64,000 nt of DNA from Branchiostoma belcheri. Taxonomy: Eukaryota; Chordata; Leptocardii; Amphioxiformes; Branchiostomatidae. The stretch spans positions 395,648 to 459,647 of the forward strand of contig NW_017804054.1 of assembly GCF_001625305.1 (NCBI RefSeq), given 5' to 3'. A program made the translations under genes and the position numbers. The notes under the pieces were generated by a model. It had not been told where the DNA came from and made no database searches. It saw nothing but the letters and a program-made list of their open reading frames with translations. How positions within the stretch are numbered: position 1 is the first letter of the stretch; every line of letters starts with the position of its first letter. Of this stretch, positions 1-10,400 are shown in pieces.

Positions 1-292
1 TTCTCTATGCATTTTCCAACTGCCACCTGGCCGAGAGACCGCGTCGCCCTAAGCTTCCCACTGACTCTCGGTCAGTAGCTTCTGGGACGTGTCTGATTCT
101 GTATGACTGTAGTCATCACTTCCTTCCAACTTGACCTTAAGGTCAATCGGCTGTAACCACTCCTTCGTACCGTATCTATTGCATTCAAATACCAACTGGC
201 CTGTACCTTGACCATGGGGGCGTTCCTTCATGCTGAATCATTAAATGTAGCGAGATGAAGCCCATGAAATAAAATCCACCGGATGAAATAAA

Positions 293-328
293 ATTCATTC
301 ATTCATTTATTCATTCATTCATTCATTC
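293..328. repeat. (ATTC)n microsatellite
   Basis: Tandem ATTC with one ATTT interruption, directly downstream in transcription of IgGFc-like exon 3. Sequence 1-292 is intronic on this model; a 60-codon minus-strand frame at 49-231 was not recognised. Confidence 0.9.
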
Positions 329-332
329 CTAC

Positions 333-570
333 CAGACGGAATGTCCACAAATCCCTCTTCGTTCCAGTTGCGCACGATGGTTGTGCAGGGGACGTAGTAC
401 TCCATCCCCATCACGTCGGTGGGCAGGGCCAGGTAGGCGTCAGACGAGGCATGCTCGGCGAACACTCCGTACACCACGATCTCCACATTGGAGGTGATGT
501 GGACCGCCTTGTCGCTCTTCTGACTGCCGCGGAGCTCCACGGCCGCACGGTCCAGTTCCACCTGTGTCAC
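333..570 (-). CDS. IgGFc-like exon 3
   Basis: Begins VTQVELDRAAVEL after a CAG acceptor and carries the most diagnostic family segment, a YGV...DAYLALPTD run followed by EYYVP. The donor is GTAGGA. An (ATTC)n microsatellite starts almost immediately inside the intron, so the donor sits against a length-variable repeat. Confidence 0.8.
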
Positions 571-2454
571 CTGTTAGAACAAAAAAATCGGAGATATAGC
601 AACTTCAAGTTCATTCCATTTCCTGTGCCTGACCTTTTGTTTGACCTCCTGTCGCTCTGCCTGTCAATCCTACCCGAACCATGTGCTGTCAACCTACTTT
701 GCCCGGACAAGCATACACACAGACCCTGTAACTTTTCCGACCCCGGATGTACCTCGAAAGAGAGTGAAGCAAAGCTCTCATATTGTCAAACGAATGGCTA
801 ATAAAATAAATCTAGATATCCAAACTGAGCGACAACTTACGGAGCCATAGGAAGCTGTGACTCCGGTGGTGAAGCCAGTAGAAGGGAGTGAGATGGTCAC
901 GCTCGCCCCGGTCAAAGACTGGGTGGTGATGAACAGTTTTGGGTTGTGTAGTTGCCTCTGGAAGTTTTCCGGAAACGTCAGGATGAACTCAGTGCCCTGG
1001 TTGTCTCGGTAGGCTAAAAAAAGAAAATCACATTTCTGTTGTTAACCAAGGAATATTATTAACATCGTTCTGTAAATGCGGTATGGAACAAAATTGTTCG
1101 CGAGGAGATGACTTCGCGACAAAAAGTTCTTCGCGAATATCGCGAAGCTAAAACTATCGCGAACAAAAATGCATTTACAGTAGTATGATCAGCATACAGA
1201 TCGCGAAAGAAAGGTGTCCTTGATTGTATGTCCGTTGTCGTTTAATGATTAACATGATGTGTCATATTATTGTTAAACAGCTTATGCCCAACTTTCGAAT
1301 GTAGGATTATAAAAAATCCACAACTTCCAGTAAAATATGATACTATACAATTGAATAAGGTAAAACGGAAGGAAATATTGAAAAAATTTAAGCTTTTAAA
1401 CTTTTTTGTATTGTAAGGGTTTTACAAGCATTAGCGCCCGGACACTTTGCTCTATATGCACGCGACTATGCTGGGGTCAGAAGAGAGGGTCGTGCCTGAG
1501 TTTCAGATTATTAAAAAAAACACAAATTCCATCAAAATGTGATACTTTAGAAATGATTAAGTTATAACGGAAATATTATTGATCAGATTCAAGCTTCTAA
1601 ACTTTTTTGTGTGGAAAGAGTTTTGCAAACATTAGCGCCGGGACACTTTGCTCTATATGCACGCGACTATGCCGGGGTCAGAAGAGAGGGTCGGGCCTGG
1701 GTTCCAGAGTCAGTGGACACCATAGTTACCTGTGCAGAAGATGACCCTACAGATAACCTTACAGCGGAGAAGTGTGTACCGAAGTAAAGTTTGCAAACTA
1801 AAGTACGATCTTTGCTCCTGCGTCACGTGTCGGCACTGATCAGGACAGCCAACATTTATAGCTACTGGTAAAGCTTAAAACTACCGTTTTCCTGTTCACT
1901 CAGGTATAATAGGCACCGTCACATCGTTTCTTGTGACCAGTAGTATCAACTACATTGATTCAATACTAGTATACTACAGACAGTACTCTAAAACAACATG
2001 AATTTTAAGTTTGTCAATACAATGATTACACAGAGACCAATCAGAATAGTGACTATAGCTACGGAATGTTATGCCAAACGAATCGTACTAAAAATACATT
2101 TATGTATTCGACGAACCTTAATCTTTGAACATTTTTAACACAATAGTATATTCCCTTCAGTTTGTTCTGAGCTAGAGAGTTTTGAGCTAGCGATTTATAG
2201 TGGTTTATAACCTTTGAAAGAGGATGCTGCGTTTTACCACACTGATTTAAGTCCCGGACTGCGTATACAACAGTAAAGTGTGCGTATACAGCCTGTTTTC
2301 CAACCTTTTCTCAACGACATAGAATCGATTCCTGATCGGGACAGACAAACGTTTGAGGATGAATTGAATAGTTCTTACCAAGACTGCAGGTGATAACGGC
2401 AGCTAGGGCCAATAGAGGCACTGGGAACCGTGGCACAGGGAACCGTCGCGCCAT
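333..2454 (-). CDS. IgGFc-binding-protein-like secreted protein, 5' part (partial at left edge)
   Basis: Three minus-strand exons join in frame: 2454-2379 (signal peptide), 1013-841 and 570-333. Exon 1 starts with ATG at 2454-2452 and encodes MARRFPVP followed by a Leu/Ala/Val-rich core ending VITCSLG, a typical signal peptide. Exons 2 and 3 read as the start of the IgGFc_binding N-terminal domain: YRDNQGTEFILTFPENF, LFITTQS, then VEIVVYGV and AYLALPTDVMGMEYYVP. Vertebrate relatives (FCGBP and related mucus proteins) carry this domain before vWD repeats. Donor and acceptor sites are canonical (acceptors CAG at 571 and TAG at 1014; donors GTAAGA, GTAAGT, GTAGGA) and phases agree. The gene must continue left of the window; only about 162 residues are visible. 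Role inferred from family: extracellular adhesive or mucus-associated protein. Fc binding itself should not be assumed in an invertebrate. Confidence 0.8.
595..790. repeat. Dispersed repeat related to segments at 17.92 and 21.48 kb
   Basis: The stretch with TGTTTGACC, CCTGTC, CTGTCAATC, GTGCTGTCAACCT, GGACAAG and ATACACA follows the same order as 17924-18008 and 21488-21575 inside testican intron 1. It sits in the intron between IgGFc-like exons 2 and 3. Shared order of blocks indicates a moderately abundant interspersed repeat of unknown class. Confidence 0.55.
841..1013 (-). CDS. IgGFc-like exon 2
   Basis: Encodes 57 full codons after the split alanine, beginning YRDNQGTEFILTF and ending GVTASYGS. 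The exon is bounded by a TTTTTTTAG acceptor and a GTAAGT donor in phase 0. It matches the opening strands of the IgGFc_binding domain. Confidence 0.8.
1070..1180. repeat. Short hairpin (MITE-like) with TCGCGA-rich interior
   Basis: Ends are exact inverted repeats, CTGTAAATGC (1070-1079) and GCATTTACAG (1171-1180), followed inward by AACAAAATTGTTCGCG against CGCGAACAAAAATG. The core has several TTCGCGA/TCGCGAA words. It resembles a miniature inverted-repeat element in the IgGFc-like intron 1. Confidence 0.6.
1306..1707. repeat. Two-copy tandem duplication, about 200 bp each
   Basis: 1306-1506 and 1508-1707 share the same order of blocks, including ATTAGCGCC, GGACACTTTGCTCTATATGC, ACGCGACTATG and GGGGTCAGAAGAGAGGGTCG, with scattered substitutions. 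It lies in IgGFc-like intron 1. Confidence 0.8.
2379..2454 (-). CDS. IgGFc-like exon 1 (start codon, signal peptide)
   Basis: The ATG is preceded by ACCAAG. The exon encodes a basic start (MARRF), a hydrophobic core and a cysteine near the cleavage region, and ends in phase 1 at a GTAAGA donor. It is the first coding exon because it supplies the signal peptide expected for the family. Confidence 0.75.
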
Positions 2455-4139
2455 CTTGGTCTGTACCGGGGACTGATGTCACATATCTGTGGCGCTCAGC
2501 TACACACGCAACGTCACAGGTCAATGTACTATATTCTCAGATAAGCCAAACTTTGTAGTCAAACGATCATATTTACATTTCATTCACATCTTAGCAACAC
2601 ATTTTTAGGTATCGAAAAATGATGCAAGGTGACGTATCGTAGTAGTGTGTGGGTGTGTGAGTTTGTCTTCTTCATCTCTACATGTGTCAGTCCTTTGTTT
2701 ATGGTATTTAATTTCCTCAAGCACACATTCTTAACCATTCCATTGCAGCAGGACTGAGGTCCCAGACAGTTTAAACTGATGATGCCCGAGAAAAAGTATC
2801 TATATTGGACCATGATGATTAGATAGTGCGATGGAACAGTCTCTATGAACCTTGATATGAAGTCTAACTTTCGTGGCCTAAGTTCACGTCAGGTGTGTAG
2901 TTTTGCGGCGTGGTCACACACATAGGATCAAAGTACGAGCTGCGCCCTTTTCGGTCTGTGTTACTTAGAAATGATTACATACTCTTTCCGCCTACGGGTT
3001 GCTCAACGAATTTTTAAAGATAAAGAACGGGTATCAAACATTTTACAAATCCGTTCATAACAGTGAGGGCTGTCCTGTTTCAGCAACGTTAGAGATGCAG
3101 TTCAGGGAAAACCTGCCAGGGGACCCAAAAGTCCATCACGCCAACAATTCAGTAATTTCATGTTTGTTTGTGAAAGCATCGTTCATAACCGTACACGGTC
3201 ACCGGGTGAGAACCTACCTGCTCAGTTCGTAGCTAGCGTTACTTTTTCTGAGAGCATTTCAGTACCCCCATTCACAAGCGACACTAAGCGGTTTTCTACA
3301 AGACTGCAGAGCATATACCCATCTAGAAAACACTAGTTAACATGACTTGGACTTTTACTCACTCCTATGCAAAGGACGCAAGAGAAGAATCAAATCAATT
3401 TTTGGCATGCAGCTACTCCAGTACTGGAATAAGATAAAACATTCAGAAAGAGCTCAAGAATATCTAGAATCACTGGGGCATAAGTATATATGTCAGATCA
3501 AGGAGGATCAAAAGAAGTGCTTGGTCAGATCAAGGAGCTCGAGGTTCAAATGGTCAGATGAGAGCCACTGGATGAGAGCTATCCCCTGATTTTTCTCTCT
3601 CAAATTATCAACCCTAGGCCTTTCGCCAATTTCGCCAAATTATTTTTTTCCTGAAAAACAGCACAGAGTGAAAACGTACGCGTCTTGGGTTTTCTCGCCC
3701 CAACATCTGCTTCAATGATGTAACGGTGCGTCCAATATTATACAACACCTAAACTTCAACAGCCAATCATGAAATGTACAAGTGATATGCAAGCTCCAAA
3801 TTCCTCTGAACCAATCGGTGTCGACCTTCCGTAATCTGGGTAATCCGTTCGACCAATCGCTCAGCAGTAGCTACTCCTGCTCTAACACCGTTATTAGGAG
3901 GTATGACTTTCCATTCTCTTGTATTATCCTTCTGCTTCACAGTACACAATAAGTTAGAGCACATAAATCAGATACAAAATCATATTAAAATGTATTGAAT
4001 ATATTTTGATTGTCAGTTCATGTAATATAAGATTGTTTTGTGAGTTTAACTTATTATAAAAATGGTTTGTTTTCAGGTCATTCCTGTACGTAGTAGCAGA
4101 CGGCCACGGGTTTGACAGCGAAAGCTGATCATTGTTTTT
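2455..4139. other. Divergent intergenic region between IgGFc-like gene and testican
   Basis: The two genes are head to head with about 1.7-1.8 kb between their starts. Short open frames here (for example 2999-3232 and 3347-3589) show no recognisable domain. Promoters of both genes probably lie here, but no clear TATA box or cluster of motifs was identified with confidence. Confidence 0.4.
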
Positions 4140-4189
4140 CTGCGAATCTGGCACATTGACTGACCCCTCCGCCCCAGTCAGCTACGATG
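4140..4189 (+). other. Probable testican 5' leader exon ending in ATG
   Basis: The sequence runs to a strong donor, ATG|GTAAGG at 4189/4190, and the next exon follows a CCCGTAG acceptor at 4274. After splicing, ATG at 4187-4189 would sit directly before the ATG at 4275, giving Met-Met in frame. Which ATG is used cannot be decided; the 5' end of this exon is unknown. Confidence 0.45.
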
Positions 4190-4274
4190 GTAAGGGTTGT
4201 CTCCTGCTATCAGTCTGTTTTGTAGAACCATTAGCAAATTTCAGTACTTCTCACTGCACACATCTTTCCCGTAG

Positions 4275-4418
4275 ATGAGAACGGCAGTGGTGTGCGTTTT
4301 GTTGGCGGCGCTGGCGGCGACCGACGCCGCGAGCTACTACAAGAGGCACCGGCACCAGCAGGGCTCCAACTATGCGGACTCTGTCGGTCGGGAGGCCTGG
4401 GACGTCCAGCATCAATGG
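4275..4418 (+). CDS. SPOCK: Testican exon 1: signal peptide and N-terminus
   Basis: Encodes MRTAVVCVLLAALAATDA, a clear signal peptide, then a basic/Gln-rich stretch (YYKRHRHQQG) and ends WDVQHQW in phase 0 at a GTACGC donor. The Trp-containing end aligns with the DNDQWL region of vertebrate testicans. Confidence 0.85.
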
Positions 4419-7400
4419 GTACGCTTCCCTTTCAAGTCGTTTTAAATTTAGTTCAGTTCGATTTCTTCGAAGGATTAATTTCCGGGTTGTATAAAAGCAC
4501 ATCAAGGAAACTTACGAATACGTATCAATTTTTCGCATGAAATATGAAAATTTCTGAAAGATGACGTCCCCCGTCATATCAACTCATAAACTTCTTGTAC
4601 ACCAGTCGTTTTGACGGGCTTATTACATAATCAAAAGGAATCATGGAATGCGCTATGTTATCGTAGCAATCTGATCTGTTAGCACAAGAAAAGAGCCCTT
4701 GTTGTAAGATCCATGCCTGATCCTTTAGCTAAGCAATTACAGCCAGACAGTCAGAGATACCGAATTACCAACCCAGCCCCCGCCAGTTTGCTTTTCTGGA
4801 CAAGTGGGGACGGTCCATTAGATGCTTCTATTTTGGGTGGGTTAATGTCCTTGTTTCTATGCAAGATTGGGCTATGTTATTTAGATGCAAGGCAGATTGT
4901 CAGAGCCTTTGTGGCTTTGCCTGAAGTGCAGGTTTGGAAAAAAAAGGAAAACGAAGTGGGAAATGGTCGCATGTAATTTACAATAGGAATGATATGATAC
5001 AGCCACAGATTTAGATTGTAAAAGGAGGGAGGGATATTATTATCATGGTTAGTATTGTTATTATTACATGTGGTGTTCAGTTGCTTCATACATGTATAGA
5101 GGCTCGTCTTTAACTTTTATTCAATCTTTTTATACTTGCTCAAACCACAACATGCAATTTGAACAATGACTTCAATAAACCTTTGTATCTTTGAATAGTA
5201 AATAGAAAAATGTAATTGAAATAGATATTAGAATAATTTAAATTAGATGATTTGATCAGCTTTTCTTCAAGTAGTAGGCATGCTGTTTGCGTGATTTTCT
5301 TCATTTTTCCCTGATTAGAAAAACTGTCAAAAGTTTGTGTTGATCATTCAGGAAGGTAGCTTGACAGCTCAATATACCGTATGATGTATGTGTAACATCT
5401 GCATTTGTGTGGCTTCCTTTGAGCCTTCAACAATATTGACCTGCCAGGTTACTTACCTAAACAAGTCATGAGCCACCAGCCAAATTGACGGTCAAGGTTT
5501 GAATGATAGCTGCAATTTCGCACTTACAGAGCCTGCCCAACTGCAGATCGATTCAAGTTACTTTCCCCAGCTTCTTGTTCAGACAAACGATGGCAGATTG
5601 GGATATAACTGCTGAAATTGGCCAATTCCACAAACAGTCTGTATGCCCTGCTGTCAGATAGCCTTTCAGTGTGAGAAACCTGCTACCCCGGTAACTGTTT
5701 TTGCTGGTCGAAGAGGGCAGGGTTAGAGCGCTATTATCAATAAACATGGCTGGTGACTGAACTGCACATCAGATCATGCTTGGCAATTTTCTACAACAAA
5801 AGACAGGGCAACTTGAGCTGGAATAGGGTTTGGACTATCGACCTCTTCTACGCTGGTGAATAATGTAATAGAAGACGACCTTGCACAAATAAGACACTAG
5901 ACAGCACTGGGAAATACTGTCTTTTAAAGTAAAGTTGAAAATGGGGTGTTGGCCATATCGTGGTGTGATATAAATGCTATTGCTACTACATGTACATCTG
6001 TACCAAATTCAGCATCTTTCTCTTTAGCTACAATGTTGTTTTGAAAGAAATTCTCTGGTACACACTCTTTTATTACCTCTGGTTACGGTGGTACATTGTA
6101 TTGTAGATATTTGAAGGCAGTAGAGTTGCAGGAAGGCAGGGACAGATTATGTAACTGCAGATTGACAAGAGGGTCAAGTTGAAAGTCACAATGGTCTCCC
6201 TGCAGGCAGGTAGGAAGTGAAAGGTACTGTGGAGGAACGGAACTTGGGGATTGCATGTGCAGGACAGTGAATAACACTGAATAAAACGAGAAATGCACAA
6301 CAACCCTAATTGCTTTATGGAGTCATCAAATCTTCCATTTCGTGTTTGTAGAGAGCTTACAGCCCTAGATTTGGATTGGCTTGTTTTCCCCAGTAACACT
6401 GTCAACATGCCCACTCAATTCCTTGTTGCCCAGCCTGACTTCCGTTCCAGACAAGCTTGGGAGATCTTGGCTCAAAACCAGAATTTAGATGAATGAGGGA
6501 GAAAAATGAATAGCTGGGTTAATAGGTTTGGAAATGGTGAATAGTTCGAAAGGGCCCTGGATGTCACCTTAGTCCTAGATGAAAAAGAAGCCACCCGGTG
6601 GAAATAAGACTTTTACAGAAGCTAGAAATTTATGCTGCACAGAGGTTTCCTGAGGTTCAAGGTTGGGGTCAGCAGCCCATTTGATGTCAGGATGGCTTCA
6701 ACCAAGTATTCTTCAACCAAGATTTTCGAAAGGATTAAAGGATGCAGAGAAAATATTGAGGCCTTGCTTTAGATAAATAAAGGGGCCAGTTTTCAGAAAT
6801 GATGAAAGGGTAATGTTGGGTTGTACAAGCCTACACATACCACAGGACTGTATGTAAAGTAACTGAGGGCAAGGACCAATAAAAAGCTCACAATACATAC
6901 AATTGGGAGATTAACAGTGACCTTAAATGAATCTGTAAGTAATTTAGCCATACAGATGTGACTACAGATTGGTTTTAGGTGCACAGCTGGGGTATTGTTG
7001 TTTAAGGCACGGGGAATCCTTGTACCTGTACACAATGTACACCTGTGCTAATAGTGTGTGCCATTAAGGCCACCTTTGTCAGCTTAGTGGGAATGTTTAA
7101 GGACCCTGTGAGACCAAACAAGTGAACCATGTCCTTGGACCTCCAGTCATGAGGTGAGAGAGTGTTTCTCTAAAGACAAGACCAGAGAAAAGAACACTGA
7201 CAATATCCACTGTCATCTGTATTGTACACACCCTTGGTTTTAATAGAGTCTGATATCCCAGTGTATTGCATTAACAAAAGTGGAACAAATGAAAACAATG
7301 CTTGAAATTCATTTTTGAGAATCAGTAAATTGATCCACGTAACCTATATCCTAGATGCACAGAAAAAAAAATGTCCACAACATGAAGTCATTTGTGTCAG

Positions 7401-10400
7401 CAAAACCTATGTATTTACATATCATCACTGCTTGGTTGGTGCAAACAGATAGTCTGTACATTTGAATCAGATTCATAATAAATCAGCACAATTTTTCATT
7501 CCCCTAAATCCAATTAACCAGCTTTTCATCAATAATGCATATCAGCCAGGTTAGTGACCTTAATGTCGTGTATGAGTCTTTTGTCATCATTAAAAGGATT
7601 TTTTTTAATGTAACCTAATATTTGATGTAATGATTGACATCAAAATATGTATGCCTCCTTGAAAAATCATCTTCTTCTAATGTTGATGGACTTTGGGACT
7701 TAATTAACTGATATCAAAAACCTATACTAATAAAGGATATTTAAATCTGTTTAGACATTGCAGTCGTATTATATAAAGCCTAATAGAGGCAAAGTCAATT
7801 TGCTTTGTTGGTTCTTGAAGCTGTTGTAGAATTTCCTTGGGAGCATGTTAGCCCTTGGAGCCCAGAAGCTGGCCTGTGTACTGGAAATGTAAGAGTAGGC
7901 CCTGGAAACAGTTTTGCATCCAGGCCATCTGTATACCTCCCTGCCGACAAAGGTCTCTCTCAATTCAATAAAAGACGGAATGCGTCATGTGTGGCTGCCG
8001 CAACAGTTCTCATAAATCAATGAAATGGAATCAGTGACATTTGTGAGTCATCCTATAGAACAATGTACAGTCCTAAATATCAAAATTTCTTCTGGTGGAA
8101 TACTAGTACTATCTTTATCACCATAACTTTCCCAGTAGGCTAATGTATCTACATTTACATTCAGAGCAATTGACTCTGACTCTTGAGAGATTTCAGGTAG
8201 TACTTTACGTCTGATAAAAGTGTACAGGACTTATAAAACTGCATTCCTTGTTACCTACATTACATCATCGTTATCATCTATCATCAAACGATCTTGTTCA
8301 CAAATGCCTGTAAAAAAGACCGGACATGGTGATTAATACGTACATTTATGATAATGTTGTTACAGTAGCTTTTTCTTTTCAGATTATAGTAGCAAACATG
8401 TCATTTAATGAGTCATAAGGAGTCTTCCTAATCATGTTGATAGCAGTTTTAGGATCTTGATATTGTACAGTCATTCTCAGACCTGATACATTCTCCTACT
8501 TCTCGTAGGAAGCGTGGGGAAATCAGAAAATAATCCCTCCACTGGGTGGAAAATAGATAAGAACGGGAAAATCAATTCTGAAGACAGCTAAAGAAGATTA
8601 CGCCTTTTCAGTGGCCATGAAAAATTTATCAGGTATGCCAGGCGAGAGAGCGTGGATTGATCTATGGATGGTAGTACATTGATTTCACATAAAACTGTTC
8701 GATGGCATCCAGCCTAGATGAAAGGTTTATTGCAGGTTATGTGATGACTGATGCCTGTCAGGGGCTAGGTCATGCCGAATGTGGGGAGTCTCACCAGATT
8801 TAATGACTCCCAAAAGAGGGGTCACTTGCAACTGAGTGGAACCCACAACATTGTGGTTTTTAAGCAATATGCTTAGGTGCCAATTTACGGTGTGAAGAAA
8901 AATGGTTAATTTGGGAATAAGAATTTTTCATTCGGTTTTTCTTCATGCAATTTACCTCAGGGTGAGAAAAGCCAGATTTTCTATGTCAGATTGATGATTC
9001 TATAAATAAGTGGCCCAATATTATCCATGATCCATTTCATTGACATATAGAAGCATTGAATCCCAGTAAAAAGTGCGTCTTCCTCGTGAAAGCCACTGTT
9101 TAGAACATTGGGAAACTGTGAATTTATAATGCATCCCTGGTTATGGAGCGTGTAACAACAATCATGAGACTGGAACAGTTACACCTGTGTTCAGACAATC
9201 CTTTTATTTGTCATGTTTGTTCCAGAGTCCCTATCCCTATGTTAGAACATTGTGGTGTGGGAACCTTGGGCTCTCCCCTCTAGAACAGTATTACCATACT
9301 TATCCTCCAGCACTGAAGTAAGACTCTCAGGTTGTCATCAATCAAACACAAACCATTACTTCATAATTACCTCTGGTAGACCTGAACTTTCTAAAGCCCC
9401 TCATCACACATGGATGGGCCTGTGATGTCAACCTTGTAGGTGATCCTCAAGGTAACTGTGTTGTGCTGACTCATCAACAAATCAGGCAGGAATGGCCATG
9501 TTTACCGATAAGACAGCTGGTGGAGGTCACTCCACTTCCTACAGCAAGAAAAACAAAAACAACATTATGTTGGCTGTTAACATTTATGGGCTAGAGCATA
9601 GTGTAGATCAGCCAGATCTCCTAACTTTTAAGTTTTATGAAGAGATTTGTACTTTCCATTTTATGAAAAACTCTTTCATGTTCATTATATTACTAGACTT
9701 TTTGTTACTCATTGGTCACCACATAACAAGGCCACTCCAAGGTTATGGGTTACGTGAACCAGACTGTTTTGGGTTTTTGTGTCTCTTACAAACTACTGTC
9801 TCATCAAAGACAATCAGGGCTCCCCTGAAGATTCACGATGTAGTGATATCTGCATTCCATGGCCATCCCACGCTGCTGCCTGGGGAACTACCAACAAACT
9901 TGGCAGGGCTCTGCAGAGACAAACAGTTAATGTATGGAGTCAAGGCCTTGGTCTTCAAACAAATGTATGGAATTTGGTAACTGCTTGAAAAAGACTTCCA
10001 CTAAACCTTCTGTGGCAGTAAGTTATGAAGGCCACCTGTGAGTTAAGTGTGTTGGAAGTCAATAAACCAAAATGGCCAGAAAAGGCAGTAACATTCAGTT
10101 GAAGTACTCTAACATTGCTGTGCTGGTTGTACAGTGTTTGATATTAAGGGCAAAGAAATTTTACACGTTAGGATTTTATAACAGTGACCATTCTATAGCC
10201 TGATAAATCAGTACAACTGAGTCCAACAGTTTGTAGAAATTTCTCTTGAAGATAATATGCCCACGGTACCTATAATCCAACTATTCAAAGCTCATGCGAT
10301 GTACCTATCTTGGATGAATGAAACGTGTTGGTTGCATTACCACCCATATGCTAGTCAATGGAAACACCTACGTGCTTGATGGTATTACAAGTGCATTTTG

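Noticed and set aside
49-231. 60-codon minus-strand frame at the left edge, considered as the next IgGFc-like exon
   Set aside because: Does not continue the IgGFc_binding domain, ends in a stop and lacks matching splice sites; may be repeat-derived.
9492-9980. 162-codon plus-strand frame in testican intron 1
   Set aside because: No recognisable domain, no convincing start context or splice link, and hydrophobic/polar pattern consistent with chance in AT-rich DNA.
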